A DNA stretch of 64,000 nucleotides from NCBI RefSeq assembly GCF_018325905.1, contig NZ_AP021901.1, positions 5,332,001 through 5,396,000 on the forward strand, written 5' to 3'. The position numbers were made by a program, and so were the translations under genes. The notes beneath the pieces were generated by a model. That model searched no databases. It worked only from the letters and a program-made list of their open reading frames with translations, and had not been told where the DNA came from. Positions 19,097-28,951 of the stretch are shown piece by piece. Position 1 is the first letter of the stretch, and each line of letters begins with the position of its first letter. The DNA is from Pseudomonas sp. St316 (lineage in GTDB: Bacteria; Pseudomonadota; Gammaproteobacteria; Pseudomonadales; Pseudomonadaceae).

Positions 19097-19133
19097 AAAA
19101 AGCCCCGGCAGCCTTGGTTGCCGGGGCTTTTTT
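19097..19133 (+). terminator. Terminator of the mprF operon
   Basis: Stem AGCCCCGGCA / TGCCGGGGCT with flanking A and T runs, 17 nt after the hydrolase stop. Confidence 0.9.
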
Positions 19134-19162
19134 ATGCGGACTTGGCTTCACACACCCCCCTT

Positions 19163-19253
19163 TGTGGGAGCGAGCTTGCTCGCGATGACGGCAGCACAGT
19201 CAACATCACCGCCAACTGGCCAACAGCTATCGCGAGCAAGCTCGCTCCCACAA
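19163..19253. repeat. REP doublet
   Basis: Canonical REP arms (TTGTGGGAGCGAGCTTGCTC and its reverse complement) separated by about 40 nt, between the mprF operon and kup. Confidence 0.9.
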
Positions 19254-19285
19254 AGTTTCACTCTGGCATCAGTATTCGTATCGCC

Positions 19286-19331
19286 CATAAAAAAGCCCCC
19301 GCTGCAGCCAAGCAACGAGGGCTTTTTGTTT
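19286..19331. terminator. Terminator after kup (minus strand), bidirectional
   Basis: AAAAAAGCCCCCGC and its imperfect complement GAGGGCTTTTTG flank a GC-rich loop, 10 nt beyond the kup stop. A/T runs on both sides let it work for both converging units. Confidence 0.75.
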
Positions 19332-19340
19332 TGTTCAAGC

Positions 19341-21242
19341 TTACATCTCGACCTGGGTCCCCAGCTCGATCACCCGGTTCACCGGCAGGTTGAAGAAACG
19401 CAGGTTGCCGTTGGCGTTCTTGAGCAGGAAGGCAAACAGTATCTCGCGCCAGCGGGCCATGCCCTCCAGCTTGGAGGCAATGACGGTCTCGCGGCTCAGG
19501 AAGTAGGTGGTGCGCATCGGGCTGAAGTCCAAGTCGTCCAGATGGCAAAGCTTGAGCGCCTGCGGGACGTCCGGCTCGTCAGTGAAGCCAAAGTGCAGGA
19601 TCACCCGGAAGAACCCTTCGCCATAGGCATCGACCTCGAAGCGCCGCTGCGGCGGTACTCGGGGAATGTCTTCGTACACCACCGTCAGCAACACCACTTG
19701 CTCATGCAGCACCTGGTTGTGCAGCAGGTTGTGCAATAGCGCATGGGGCACGGCGTCCGAACGTGCAGTCAGGAACACAGCGGTGCCCTGTACGCGATGG
19801 GGCGGCTGCACACGAATACTGCTAATGAAGATCGGCAGCGGCAACGCGCCTTCGTCCAGGCGCTCCACCAGCAATTGCTTACCGCGCTTCCAGGTGGTCA
19901 TCAGCACAAACAAGGCGATACCGGCGATGACCGGGAACGCACCGCCCTGAACGATTTTCGGCACGTTAGCGGCAAAGTACAGGCCATCGACCAGCAGAAA
20001 ACCAATCAATACCGGCACCGCCAGCAGCGGCGGCCATTTCCACAACAGCAGCATGACCGCCGAGACCAGAATCGTGGTCATCAGCATGGTACCGGTCACT
20101 GCCACGCCATAGGCCGAAGCCAGCGCGCCGGAAGACTCGAACCCCAGCACCAGCAGCACCACGCCAACCATCAGCGACCAGTTCACCGCGCCAATGTAGA
20201 TCTGGCCCTGCTCGGCGCTGGAGGTGTGCTGGATGTACATGCGCGGGATGTAACCGAGCTGGATCGCCTGGCGCGTCAGGGAGAACGCCCCGGAAATCAC
20301 CGCCTGCGAGGCGATGACCGTAGCCAGTGTCGACAGGCCCACCAACGGAATCAGCGCCCAACTTGGCGCAAGCAGATAGAACGGGTTACGTGCCGCTTCG
20401 GGATCCCCCAGCAGCAACGCGCCCTGGCCGAAATAATTGAGTACCAGCGCCGGCAGCACCAGGATGAACCAGGCGCGGGCGATCGGCTTGCGGCCGAAGT
20501 GCCCCATGTCGGCGTACAGCGCTTCGGCCCCCGTCAACGCCAGCACCACGGCGCCGAGGATTGCCACGCCCATGCCCGGGTGGACGACAAAGAAACGCAC
20601 GGCCCAGGCCGGGTTCACCGCCTGCAACACTTCCGGGTGTTGCAGGATGCCGTAAACACCCAGGGCGCCAAGCACCAGGAACCAGGTCACCATGATCGGG
20701 CCGAACAGGATGCCAATGCGGGCAGTGCCGTGGCGCTGGATCAGGAACAGCCCCACCAGCACCACCAATGACAAAGGGACCACCCAGTGATCGATACCGT
20801 CGAACGCCAGGCCAAGGCCTTCAATGGCCGAGAGCACGGAAATGGCCGGCGTGATCATGCTGTCGCCGTAGAAAAGCGCCGCGCCGATCAAGCCGCAGAT
20901 CACCAGGAATGTCCGCAGCCGTGCCCTTCCCGCCGCCGCTCGCCGCGCCAGGGCAGTAAGCGCCATGATCCCGCCCTCGCCCTGGTTGTCGGCGCGCAGG
21001 ACGAACATCATGTACTTGATCGACACGACCCAGATCAGCGACCAGAAAATCAGCGAGAGAATCCCCAGCACCCCATCGTGATTGACAGACACCCCATAGG
21101 CACCGGAGAACACTTCCTTGAGGGTGTACAACGGGCTCGTGCCGATGTCGCCATAAACCACTCCGACCGCCGCGACCAGCATGCTCAGCGGCTTCGCTGC
21201 CGAATGCTCGGCACCCACCGCCTGACTACTTGCATGACCCAT
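19341..21242 (-). CDS. kup: Kup family low-affinity potassium transporter
   Basis: A 633-residue inner-membrane potassium transporter (HAK/KUP/KT). The signature [20 protein letters not shown] is near the N-terminus, followed by about 12 hydrophobic helices and a hydrophilic C-terminal domain of about 170 residues. ATG 21242 ([10 protein letters not shown]) has an AGGAG site 8-9 nt upstream; an in-frame start at 21305 lacks one. The length matches E. coli Kup (622). It probably takes up K+ by proton symport. Confidence 0.95.
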   Translation of the reverse strand: MGHASSQAVGAEHSAAKPLSMLVAAVGVVYGDIGTSPLYTLKEVFSGAYGVSVNHDGVLGILSLIFWSLIWVVSIKYMMFVLRADNQGEGGIMALTALARRAAAGRARLRTFLVICGLIGAALFYGDSMITPAISVLSAIEGLGLAFDGIDHWVVPLSLVVLVGLFLIQRHGTARIGILFGPIMVTWFLVLGALGVYGILQHPEVLQAVNPAWAVRFFVVHPGMGVAILGAVVLALTGAEALYADMGHFGRKPIARAWFILVLPALVLNYFGQGALLLGDPEAARNPFYLLAPSWALIPLVGLSTLATVIASQAVISGAFSLTRQAIQLGYIPRMYIQHTSSAEQGQIYIGAVNWSLMVGVVLLVLGFESSGALASAYGVAVTGTMLMTTILVSAVMLLLWKWPPLLAVPVLIGFLLVDGLYFAANVPKIVQGGAFPVIAGIALFVLMTTWKRGKQLLVERLDEGALPLPIFISSIRVQPPHRVQGTAVFLTARSDAVPHALLHNLLHNQVLHEQVVLLTVVYEDIPRVPPQRRFEVDAYGEGFFRVILHFGFTDEPDVPQALKLCHLDDLDFSPMRTTYFLSRETVIASKLEGMARWREILFAFLLKNANGNLRFFNLPVNRVIELGTQVEM

Positions 21243-21515
21243 CCAACACTCCTGATTCCAGACCTGGCTTCTTGAACGAAGCACGATGCTTTGTTGAGGC
21301 AGCATGCGCTGTTTTACGTATTGTTACAGACGTTTTGTTGACTGCAGCAATCGTCAGAACGCAAAGGCGCGAAGCATAGCGCAGCACTCGTCGCATTTCC
21401 CGGTATAAAGCTGGTCAAGTGCCTCGACCATGGATAGAATTGCGCACTTTTTGATCAGAGGCGCGTCAGGCGCCCTGTCTCGGCAAGAGACGATCCCCCT
21501 ACACCGAGGTTAGAC

Positions 21516-22856
21516 ATGTCCACCACTACCACGCCAGCCAATCCGAAGGTCGGCTTCGTTTCCCTGGGTTGCCCGAAGGCTCTGGTCGACTCCGAGCGCA
21601 TCCTGACCCAGCTGCGCATGGAAGGCTATGACGTCGTGTCCACCTATCAGGACGCCGACGTGGTCGTGGTCAACACCTGCGGCTTCATCGATTCGGCCAA
21701 GGCCGAGTCCCTGGAAGTGATCGGCGAAGCCATCAAGGAAAACGGCAAGGTCATCGTCACCGGCTGCATGGGCGTGGAAGAAGGCAACATCCGCAACGTG
21801 CACCCAAGCGTGTTGGCCGTGACCGGTCCGCAGCAGTACGAGCAGGTGGTCAACGCCGTGCATGACGTGGTGCCGCCCCGCCAGGACCATAACCCGCTGA
21901 TCGACCTGGTGCCGCCACAAGGGATCAAGCTGACCCCGCGCCACTACGCCTACCTGAAGATTTCCGAAGGCTGCAACCACAGCTGCAGCTTCTGCATCAT
22001 CCCGTCGATGCGCGGCAAGCTGGTGAGCCGCCCGGTGGGCGATGTGCTCGACGAGGCCCAGCGCCTGGTCAAGGCCGGCGTCAAGGAACTGCTGGTGATC
22101 TCCCAGGACACCAGCGCCTACGGCGTCGACGTGAAATATCGCACCGGGTTCTGGAACGGCGCGCCGGTGAAAACCCGCATGACCGAGCTGTGCGAAGCCC
22201 TCAGCACCCTCGGCGTCTGGGTTCGCCTGCATTACGTCTACCCGTATCCGCACGTCGACGAACTGATCCCGTTGATGGCCGCCGGCAAGATCCTGCCGTA
22301 CCTGGACATCCCGTTCCAGCACGCCAGCCCGAAAGTGCTCAAGGCCATGAAGCGCCCGGCGTTCGAAGACAAGACCCTGGCCCGCATCAAGAACTGGCGC
22401 GAAATCTGCCCGGACCTGATCATCCGCTCGACGTTCATCGTCGGCTTCCCCGGTGAAACCGAAGAAGACTTCCAGTACCTGCTGGATTGGCTGACCGAAG
22501 CCCAGCTCGACCGCGTCGGCTGCTTCCAGTATTCGCCTGTCGAAGGCGCACCGGCCAACGACCTGGACCTGGCCGTGGTGCCGGACGACGTCAAGCAGGA
22601 CCGTTGGGAGCGCTTCATGGCGCACCAACAGGCCATCAGCTCGGCGCGCCTGCAAATGCGCATCGGCCGTGAAATCGAAGTGCTGGTCGATGAAGTGGAC
22701 GAGCAAGGCGCCGTGGGCCGCTGCTTCTTCGACGCCCCGGAAATCGACGGCAACGTCTTCATCGACAATGGCAGCAACCTCAAGCCGGGCGACAAGGTCT
22801 GGTGCAAGGTGACCGACGCCGATGAATATGACTTGTGGGCTGAACAGATCCACTGA
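21516..22856 (+). CDS. rimO: Ribosomal protein S12 methylthiotransferase
   Basis: A 446-residue radical-SAM methylthiotransferase. The N-terminal UPF0004 domain holds the three cluster cysteines ([23 protein letters not shown]), the radical SAM core holds CNHSCSFC, and a TRAM domain closes the C-terminus. RimO adds a methylthio group to an aspartate of S12. The S12-specific reading rather than MiaB comes from [12 protein letters not shown] and the [16 protein letters not shown] block. It is read alone. Confidence 0.96.
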   Translation: MSTTTTPANPKVGFVSLGCPKALVDSERILTQLRMEGYDVVSTYQDADVVVVNTCGFIDSAKAESLEVIGEAIKENGKVIVTGCMGVEEGNIRNVHPSVLAVTGPQQYEQVVNAVHDVVPPRQDHNPLIDLVPPQGIKLTPRHYAYLKISEGCNHSCSFCIIPSMRGKLVSRPVGDVLDEAQRLVKAGVKELLVISQDTSAYGVDVKYRTGFWNGAPVKTRMTELCEALSTLGVWVRLHYVYPYPHVDELIPLMAAGKILPYLDIPFQHASPKVLKAMKRPAFEDKTLARIKNWREICPDLIIRSTFIVGFPGETEEDFQYLLDWLTEAQLDRVGCFQYSPVEGAPANDLDLAVVPDDVKQDRWERFMAHQQAISSARLQMRIGREIEVLVDEVDEQGAVGRCFFDAPEIDGNVFIDNGSNLKPGDKVWCKVTDADEYDLWAEQIH

Positions 22857-22884
22857 CCTGCGTCACAGACTCACCGCTGTACCT

Positions 22885-22976
22885 TGTGGGAGCCGAGCTT
22901 ACTGGCGATAGCGTCGGATCAGTTGGCACCTTAACTGACTGACACACCGCTATCGCCAGCAAGCTCGGCTCCCACA
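22885..22976. repeat. REP doublet (GGAGCCGAGC variant)
   Basis: Arms TGTGGGAGCCGAGCTT and AAGCTCGGCTCCCACA with further pairing through GGCGATAGCG, about 40 nt apart. Confidence 0.88.
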
Positions 22977-23005
22977 GGCGCTTCGCAAACCCGGTAAAAA
23001 TTGAT

Positions 23006-23041
23006 AAGCCCTGCCTTGCGACAAGATGCGGGGCTTTTTTA
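23006..23041 (+). terminator. Terminator downstream of rimO
   Basis: AAGCCCTGC and GCGGGGCTT pair around a 13-nt loop and run into six T, about 180 nt after the rimO stop and before the acetyltransferase gene. Confidence 0.7.
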
Positions 23042-23092
23042 CGACTATCGTATGGAGAAATCCCAGGACATCAGCACAAGGAACACGCGGCC

Positions 23093-23566
23093 ATGCGTCA
23101 GCATTCGGTCATCCATACACCCAAACCGAGCGACTATCAGGAATTGACCCAGGTGTGGGAAGCCTCGGTGCGTGCCACCCACGACTTCCTGCCGGACAGC
23201 TACATCGAGCTGCTGAAAAACCTGGTGCTCACCCGTTACCTGGATGCGGTGATGCTCGTTTGCACCCGGGACGCACGCCAACGGATCACCGGTTTCGCCG
23301 GCGTTGCGGCCGGCAAGGTCGAGATGCTGTTCATCGACCCTCAACACCGCGGGCAGGGCCTGGGCAAGCAACTGCTGCACTACGCCATGGAACAGCTGAA
23401 CGCCGATCAACTGGACGTCAATGAGCAGAACCCACAGGCCTTGGGCTTCTACCTCAAGCAGGGCTTCGAGGTCATCGGCCGCTCGGAACGAGACGGCATG
23501 AACCAGCCCTACCCGCTGCTACACATGCGCTACAAGCAGCCTGACCTGAAGGCTGGGCGCGGCTAA
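23093..23566 (+). CDS. GNAT family N-acetyltransferase, YjaB-like
   Basis: A 157-residue GNAT protein. Motif A, binding acetyl-CoA, is FIDPQHRGQGLGKQLL. The motif-B region VNEQNPQALGFYLKQGFEV and the ending PYPLLHMRY match the E. coli YjaB group, as does the early RATHDFL. The physiological acceptor is unknown. It begins after a terminator and is followed by the pseudouridine-synthase-like gene about 80 nt downstream. Confidence 0.88.
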   Translation: MRQHSVIHTPKPSDYQELTQVWEASVRATHDFLPDSYIELLKNLVLTRYLDAVMLVCTRDARQRITGFAGVAAGKVEMLFIDPQHRGQGLGKQLLHYAMEQLNADQLDVNEQNPQALGFYLKQGFEVIGRSERDGMNQPYPLLHMRYKQPDLKAGRG

Positions 23567-23649
23567 AAACGGCATGAGGCAAATGGACCCGCGATTAACC
23601 GGCGCCAGGCAGGTACAATGCCCACCCTCTTTTTGTTACGGCCCCCGTC

Positions 23650-24360
23650 ATGACTGACCCGATTCGTCTCTCCAAACGCCTCATCGAACTCGTCGGCTGT
23701 TCCCGTCGGGAGGCTGAGCTGTTCATCGAGGGCGGCTGGGTCACCGTGGATGGCGAAGTGATCGATGAGCCACAGTTCAAGGTGACCACCCAGAAGGTCG
23801 AACTCGACCCCGAGGCCAAGGCCACCGCGCCGGAGCCGGTGACCCTGCTGCTGAATGTGCCGGCGGGCATGGACGTGGACACCGCGATGGCGTCCCTGGG
23901 ACCGCAGACCCTGAGCGAAGAACATCGCTTCGGCAAGCGCCCGCTCAAGGGCCACTTCCTGCGCCTGACCGCCAGCGCCGACCTGCAGGCCAACGCCAGC
24001 GGGCTGCTGGTGTTCACCCAGGACTGGAAGATCTTGCGCAAGCTCACCGCCGACGCCGCCAAGATCGAGCAGGAATACGTGGTGGAAGTCGAAGGCGAGA
24101 TGGTCGCCCATGGCCTCAATCGCCTGAACCATGGCTTGACCTACAAGGGCAAGGAGCTGCCGGCGGTCAAGGCCAGCTGGCAGAACGAGAACCGCCTGCG
24201 CTTTGCCATGAAAAACCCACAGCCCGGGGTGATCGCTCTGTTTTGCCAGGCGGTCGGGCTCAAGGTCGTCGCCATTCGCCGTATTCGCATCGGCGGCGTG
24301 TCCATCGGCAAGGTGCCGCTGGGCCAGTGGCGCTACCTGTCTGCCAAAGAGAAATTCTAA
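23650..24360 (+). CDS. RsuA/RluF-like pseudouridine synthase family protein, catalytic Asp apparently absent
   Basis: A 236-residue protein with an N-terminal S4 RNA-binding domain (RLSKRLIELVGCSRREAELFI, about residues 5-60) and a pseudouridine synthase fold of the RsuA/RluB/E/F group (GLKVVAIRRIRIGGV, GQWRYLS). The catalytic motif in that group is GRLD followed by four residues and GLL. Here the segment reads ADLQANASGLLVFTQD, so Gln occupies the Asp position and the nearest Asp is two residues earlier. It may be inactive, RNA-binding only, or use a shifted residue. The reading frame is intact. Confidence 0.82.
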   Translation: MTDPIRLSKRLIELVGCSRREAELFIEGGWVTVDGEVIDEPQFKVTTQKVELDPEAKATAPEPVTLLLNVPAGMDVDTAMASLGPQTLSEEHRFGKRPLKGHFLRLTASADLQANASGLLVFTQDWKILRKLTADAAKIEQEYVVEVEGEMVAHGLNRLNHGLTYKGKELPAVKASWQNENRLRFAMKNPQPGVIALFCQAVGLKVVAIRRIRIGGVSIGKVPLGQWRYLSAKEKF

Positions 24361-24366
24361 TTTTCC

Positions 24367-24390
24367 GGCGCCCCGTCGAACCGGGGCGCC
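24367..24390. other. Strong GC hairpin between two genes
   Basis: GGCGCCCCG and CGGGGCGCC pair perfectly around TCGAAC, just after the pseudouridine-synthase-like stop. No T run follows on either strand, so it is not a standard terminator; it may stabilise the upstream mRNA. Confidence 0.6.
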
Positions 24391-24417
24391 CACTGCCGAT
24401 TGATCAGGACTGCACAC

Positions 24418-24879
24418 ATGATTCACAACGACGTACTGCGCAGCGTGCGCTACATGCTCGACATCAACGACAAGAAAGTCATCGAGATCATCAAGCAGGG
24501 CGGCTTGGAAGTCTCCCTGGCGGACCTTACGGGCTACCTCAAGAAAGACGAGGAAGAAGGCTTCGTGTTCTGCCCTGACGAGGTCATGGCGCATTTTCTC
24601 GATGGCCTGGTGATCTTCAAGCGTGGCAAGGACGAAAGCCGCCCGCCGCAGCCGATCGAAGTGCCGGTGACCAACAACATCATCCTCAAGAAACTGCGAG
24701 TGGCGTTCGAACTGAAGGAAGACGACATGCACGCCATCCTCAAGGCCGCCGAGTTCCCGGTGTCCAAACCGGAACTGAGCGCGCTGTTCCGCAAGTTCGG
24801 CCACACCAACTACCGCCCGTGTGGCGACCAGTTGCTGCGCAATTTCCTCAAGGGCCTGACGCTGCGCGTTCGCGGCTGA
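24418..24879 (+). CDS. DUF1456 family protein (YehS-like)
   Basis: A 153-residue protein made of two similar halves, each starting with a helical repeat (NDVLRSVRYMLDINDKKVIEI and NIILKKLRVAFELKEDDMHAI), the duplicated DUF1456 domain also seen in E. coli YehS. No catalytic motif is known. The start MIHNDVLRSVRY at 24418 fits the family. It lies between RNA-modification genes, but no functional link is established. Confidence 0.9.
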   Translation: MIHNDVLRSVRYMLDINDKKVIEIIKQGGLEVSLADLTGYLKKDEEEGFVFCPDEVMAHFLDGLVIFKRGKDESRPPQPIEVPVTNNIILKKLRVAFELKEDDMHAILKAAEFPVSKPELSALFRKFGHTNYRPCGDQLLRNFLKGLTLRVRG

Positions 24880-24912
24880 CTTTCGAGATTTCCAGAGCCT
24901 CGATCCCAACCC

Positions 24913-25611
24913 ATGACCTACACCGTCTCCCCCATCGGCTTCGTCCGCTCCTGTTTCAAGGAGAAGTTCGCCATCCCCCGCCAACCGCAACTGGCCCCGG
25001 CCGCACGCGGTGTGCTGGAGCTGGTGGCGCCGTTCGATCAGGGTGAGGCCGTGCAGGGGTTGGAGCAGGTCAGTCATGTCTGGCTGCTGTTCCTGTTCCA
25101 CCAGGCCCTGGAAGACAAGCCACGGTTGAAAGTGCGGCCGCCGCGCCTGGGTGGCAATAAGACCATGGGCGTGTTCGCCACCCGCGCCACCCACCGCCCC
25201 AACGGCATCGGCCAGTCAGTGGTGAAGCTGGATCGGGTCGAAGCCGGACGCCTGTGGATCTCGGGCATCGACTTGCTGGACGGCACACCGGTGCTGGACA
25301 TCAAGCCCTATGTGCCCTACGCCGACATCATCAGCTGCGCGTCCAACCACATCGCCAGTGCAGCGCCTGAGCTGATCCCCGTGCAATGGGCGGACGCAGC
25401 CCTGTTGCAAGCCCAGGATCATGCCAGACGCCTGCAAGAGCCCTTGGTGGCGCTGATCGAGCAATGCCTGGCCCAAGACCCACGCCCGGCGTACCAGCTT
25501 CCTACCGCCGAACGGGAATATGGTGCGCAGTTCTGGGACCTGGACGTTCGCTGGCATTACCCGCAGCCGGGGTTGATTCGGGTGTTGGAAGTCGTTCCTG
25601 CGGTTAAATAG
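24913..25611 (+). CDS. trmO: tRNA (N6-threonylcarbamoyladenosine-37) N6-methyltransferase TrmO
   Basis: A 232-residue protein with the TsaA/TrmO beta-barrel fold. Signatures: PIGFVRSCFKEKFAIPRQP at the start, a VSHVWLLFLFHQ block, and the SAM-contact segment TRATHRPNGIGQSVVKL followed by GIDLLDGTPVLDIKPYVPYAD. TrmO methylates t6A37 to m6t6A in tRNA-Thr. Length agrees with E. coli TrmO (235). A terminator follows. Confidence 0.95.
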   Translation: MTYTVSPIGFVRSCFKEKFAIPRQPQLAPAARGVLELVAPFDQGEAVQGLEQVSHVWLLFLFHQALEDKPRLKVRPPRLGGNKTMGVFATRATHRPNGIGQSVVKLDRVEAGRLWISGIDLLDGTPVLDIKPYVPYADIISCASNHIASAAPELIPVQWADAALLQAQDHARRLQEPLVALIEQCLAQDPRPAYQLPTAEREYGAQFWDLDVRWHYPQPGLIRVLEVVPAVK

Positions 25612-25624
25612 ACCCCGGAAACGA

Positions 25625-25664
25625 AAAAGCCCGCACGGCCTTCATCAGGCGGCGCGGGCTTTTT
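25625..25664 (+). terminator. Terminator after trmO
   Basis: AAAAAGCCCGC and GCGGGCTTTTT pair around an 18-nt loop 14 nt after the stop. Confidence 0.88.
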
Positions 25665-25691
25665 ATGGTCTGGCAGCTGGACCGAGTCGCG

Positions 25692-25790
25692 GCCATCGCG
25701 AGCAGGCTCGCTCCCACAGGGTTTTGTGTTGAGTCAAATCTCACGAACAACACAGGTCAAATGTGGGAGCGAGCTTGCTCGCGATGGCGA
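25692..25790. repeat. REP doublet, tail-to-tail
   Basis: ATCGCGAGCAGGCTCGCTCC then, about 45 nt on, TGTGGGAGCGAGCTTGCTCG. The order of the arms is the reverse of the pairs at 7110 and 19163. Confidence 0.88.
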
Positions 25791-25817
25791 TCTATCAGCC
25801 ACCACAGATATCTAGGC

Positions 25818-26597
25818 TTACTTCTCTACAAACGCCCGCTCGATCAGGTAATCACCCGGCTCGCGCATACGCGGCGAAACGGTCAGGCCGAAGCTGTTGA
25901 GCACTTCGCTGGTCTCGTCAAGCATGCTCGGGCTGCCGCACAACATGGCGCGGTCGTCCTGCGGGTTGATCGGTGGCAGGCCGATGTCGCGGAACAGCTT
26001 GCCGCTGCGCATCAAGTCGGTCAGGCGGCCTTCGTTCTCGAACGGCTCGCGCGTCACGGTCGGGTAGTAAATCAGCTTGTCACGCAGTGCTTCGCCGAAG
26101 AACTCGTTCTGCGGCAAGTGCTCGGTGATGAACTCGCGGTAAGCGACTTCATTGACGTAACGCACGCCGTGGCACAGGATCACTTTTTCGAAACGCTCAT
26201 AGGTTTCCGGATCCTGGATGACGCTCATGAACGGCGCCAGGCCGGTGCCGGTGCTGAGCAGGTACAAATGCTTGCCAGGCTTGAGATCGTCCAGCACGAG
26301 GGTGCCGGTGGGTTTCTTGCTGATGATGATCTCGTCGCCTTCCTTCAAGTGCTGCAACTGGGAGGTCAGCGGACCATCCGGCACCTTGATGCTGAAGAAT
26401 TCGAGATGCTCTTCCCAGTTCGGGCTGGCAATCGAGTAAGCGCGCATAAGCGGGCGGCCATTGGGCTGTTGCAGGCCGATCATCACGAACTGACCGTTCT
26501 CGAAGCGCAGGCCCGGATCGCGGGTGCACTTGAAGCTGAACAGAGTGTCGTTCCAGTGATGAACACTGAGGACACGCTCGTGGTTCATGTTGCTCAT
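25818..26597 (-). CDS. fpr: Ferredoxin/flavodoxin-NADP+ reductase
   Basis: A 259-residue FAD protein of the bacterial subclass of plant-type FNR. FAD-binding RAYSIASP, NADPH-binding STGTGLAPFMSVI and CGSPSML, and the C-terminal YLIERAFVEK ending match P. aeruginosa Fpr closely. It passes electrons between NADPH and ferredoxin or flavodoxin and supports iron-sulfur and oxidative-stress metabolism. The start MSNMNHERVL at 26597 is the family start. It is divergent from the LysR gene at 26719, the arrangement of fprA and finR in P. putida. Confidence 0.96.
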   Translation of the reverse strand: MSNMNHERVLSVHHWNDTLFSFKCTRDPGLRFENGQFVMIGLQQPNGRPLMRAYSIASPNWEEHLEFFSIKVPDGPLTSQLQHLKEGDEIIISKKPTGTLVLDDLKPGKHLYLLSTGTGLAPFMSVIQDPETYERFEKVILCHGVRYVNEVAYREFITEHLPQNEFFGEALRDKLIYYPTVTREPFENEGRLTDLMRSGKLFRDIGLPPINPQDDRAMLCGSPSMLDETSEVLNSFGLTVSPRMREPGDYLIERAFVEK

Positions 26598-26718
26598 GTA
26601 CGGGGACTCCTGGGAATGATGCCTGCGCCGATAATCTGCGCAATTGCATCGCATTCTAATGGCGGCGACAATATCTGTTAAATGGATTATTAAGATAAGG
26701 GTTATCGGTTATATAGAT

Positions 26719-27645
26719 ATGCGATTTACTCTACGTCAACTTCAAGTCTTCGTCGCCGTTGCCCAGCAGGAAAGCGTCTCTCGCGCTGCGGGCCAACTCA
26801 ATCTGTCGCAGTCGGCGGCCAGCACCTCCATCACCGAACTGGAGCGGCAATCGAGCTGCCAATTGTTCGACCGTGCCGGCAAGCGCCTGAGCCTCAACGC
26901 CCTGGGCAAACAACTGCTGCCCCAGGCAGTGGCGCTGTTGGACCAGGCCAAGGAAATCGAAGACCTGCTCAACGGCAAGTCCGGTTTCGGCTCACTGGCG
27001 GTCGGTGCCACCCTGACCATCGGCAATTACCTGGCGACCTTGTTGATCGGCGGTTTCATGCAGCGCCATCCAGAAAGCCAGGTGAAGCTGCACGTGCAGA
27101 ACACAGCCAATATCGTGCACCAGGTTGCCCATTATGAAATTGATCTGGGTCTAATCGAAGGTGACTGCAGTCATCCAGACATCGAGGTACAGAGCTGGGT
27201 CGAGGACGAACTGGTGGTGTTCTGCGCACCTCAACACCCGCTGGCCAAGCGCGGCCAGGCGACCATGGAGGAACTGACCCATGAGGCGTGGATCCTGCGG
27301 GAACAGGGTTCCGGCACGCGCCTGACCTTCGACCAGGCCATGCGTCACCACCGTAGCGCGTTGAATATCCGCCTGGAGCTGGAACACACCGAAGCGATCA
27401 AGCGCGCCGTGGAATCGGGCCTGGGCATTGGCTGCATCTCACGCCTGGCCCTGCGCGACGCCTTCCGCCGCGGCAGCCTCGTCGCAGTGGAAACCCCGGA
27501 CATGGACCTGGCGCGGCAGTTCTATTTCATCTGGCACAAACAGAAGTACCAGACCTCCGCCATGCGTGAGTTCCTCGAGCTGTGCCGGGCTTTCACCGCC
27601 GGGGCCCAGCGCAGCGACGAAATTGTGCTGCCAACCATTGCCTGA
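26719..27645 (+). CDS. finR: LysR-type regulator FinR, divergent from fpr
   Basis: A 308-residue LysR regulator with an N-terminal helix-turn-helix (LRQLQVFVAVAQQESVSRAAGQLNLSQSAAS) and a periplasmic-binding-like effector domain. In P. putida FinR is divergent from fpr and activates it under redox and sulfur-related conditions. The identical arrangement, with 121 nt between the starts, supports the same role. The start MRFTLRQ at 26719 is typical; an upstream in-frame start at 26644 is not. Its stop is four bases from the stop of convergent dgkA. Confidence 0.88.
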   Translation: MRFTLRQLQVFVAVAQQESVSRAAGQLNLSQSAASTSITELERQSSCQLFDRAGKRLSLNALGKQLLPQAVALLDQAKEIEDLLNGKSGFGSLAVGATLTIGNYLATLLIGGFMQRHPESQVKLHVQNTANIVHQVAHYEIDLGLIEGDCSHPDIEVQSWVEDELVVFCAPQHPLAKRGQATMEELTHEAWILREQGSGTRLTFDQAMRHHRSALNIRLELEHTEAIKRAVESGLGIGCISRLALRDAFRRGSLVAVETPDMDLARQFYFIWHKQKYQTSAMREFLELCRAFTAGAQRSDEIVLPTIA

Positions 27646-27649
27646 GCCG

Positions 27650-28012
27650 TTACAGCAGCACCACGCCCCACACCAACGCGATCATCGTCAGGGCGACGAG
27701 CTGGGCCGCGCTGCCCATGTCCTTGGCGTTTTTCGACAATGGGTGCAGTTCCAGGGAGATACGGTCGATGGCCGCCTCCACCGCCGAGTTGAGCAATTCC
27801 ACGATCAATGCCAGCAGGCACACGGCGATCAGCAGCGCCTGCTCGACACGACTGACGTTCAGGAAGAATGACAACGGAATCAGTACGACGTTGAGCAACA
27901 CCAACTGACGGAAAGCCGCTTCGCCGACAAAAGCTGCACGCAGCCCGTCCAAGGAATAACCGGAGGCGTTGAGGATGCGTTTCAGGCCGGTCTGGCCTTT
28001 AAAAGGTGACAT
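27650..28012 (-). CDS. dgkA: Diacylglycerol kinase
   Basis: A 120-residue integral membrane enzyme of prokaryotic DgkA type. It has three hydrophobic helices and the catalytic signature VELLNSAVEAAIDR, then KDMGSAAQ. It phosphorylates diacylglycerol to phosphatidic acid for phospholipid recycling. It sits 72 nt downstream of erdR, the order of PA3603-PA3604 in P. aeruginosa. Confidence 0.96.
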   Translation of the reverse strand: MSPFKGQTGLKRILNASGYSLDGLRAAFVGEAAFRQLVLLNVVLIPLSFFLNVSRVEQALLIAVCLLALIVELLNSAVEAAIDRISLELHPLSKNAKDMGSAAQLVALTMIALVWGVVLL

Positions 28013-28084
28013 AGAGTGGGCAACTGCTCGAAAAGGAGTGGGGAAACTAATTCAAACCTGGTCAAAAAAGCGTGAACCAGAACA

Positions 28085-28738
28085 CTAAGTCTGCGGTGAA
28101 ATTGACTCAAGTTGTTGCAGCAGCAGGGCTGCCTGGGTCCGGGTGCGCACGTTCAGCTTACGAAAGATCGCCGTGACGTGGGCCTTGATGGTGGCCTCCG
28201 ACACGTTCAGCTCGTAGGCTATCTGCTTATTCAGCAAGCCTTCGCAGACCATGGTCAACACCCGGAACTGCTGCGGCGTGAGACTGGCCAAGCCTTCGCT
28301 GGCGGCCTTGGCTTCCAAGGACACGCTCACCGCTTCGAACGCCTGGGGCGGCCAGCAGACATCGCCGTCCAGGACGGCCTTCACGGCCTTCTGGATCATC
28401 TCCAGGGAACTGGACTTGGGTATGAAGCCGCTGGCGCCGAATTCCCGGGCCTTGACCATCACCGAGGCTTCTTCCTGGGCCGAGACCATGACCACGGGGA
28501 TCTGTGGATATTGGCCCCGCAACAGCACCAGCCCTGAAAAACCATAGGCACCGGGCATATTCAGGTCCAGCAGCACCAGGTCCCAATCGGCCTTCGCCGT
28601 CAACTGGACCTCCAGCTCCGCGATACTGGCCACCTCCGTCAACCGGACAGCCGGGCCGAGGCCCAGGGTCACAGCCTGATGCAACGCGCTGCGAAAGAGC
28701 GGGTGGTCATCGGCAATCAGGATTTCGTATGTGGCCAT
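28085..28738 (-). CDS. erdR: LuxR-family response regulator ErdR
   Basis: A 217-residue response regulator. The receiver domain has the acidic pair in IADDHPLF and a phospho-acceptor Asp in VLLDLNMPGAYG, with Lys in GFIPKSS. The C-terminal NarL/LuxR helix-turn-helix is LTPQQFRVLTMVCEGLLNKQIAYELNVSEATIKAHVTAI. Position beside dgkA and sequence style match PA3604 ErdR, which controls ethanol and acetate oxidation in P. aeruginosa. No sensor kinase gene is adjacent. Confidence 0.88.
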   Translation of the reverse strand: MATYEILIADDHPLFRSALHQAVTLGLGPAVRLTEVASIAELEVQLTAKADWDLVLLDLNMPGAYGFSGLVLLRGQYPQIPVVMVSAQEEASVMVKAREFGASGFIPKSSSLEMIQKAVKAVLDGDVCWPPQAFEAVSVSLEAKAASEGLASLTPQQFRVLTMVCEGLLNKQIAYELNVSEATIKAHVTAIFRKLNVRTRTQAALLLQQLESISPQT

Positions 28739-28951
28739 TTTTCAAATGATCCTGTTTTTAATGGCAGGCCCGATGCATTCGCGCCTCGCCAAGACAACTC
28801 AAGACACCGCCTTGCAGCGGCATCCACAGGGGCACATTCAACGCCAAACTCGGCGTTTCAAACATTGGCGGCGCCCTGGTCGGCGCCAAGCATGCCCAGC
28901 GCAGCCAGGGTGGTCAAGCAGCACGGCCGCCACGGTGTCCAGTATGGGCCA

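Noticed and set aside
24367..24390. Rho-independent terminator after the pseudouridine-synthase-like gene
   Set aside because: The hairpin is strong but has no T run on either strand.
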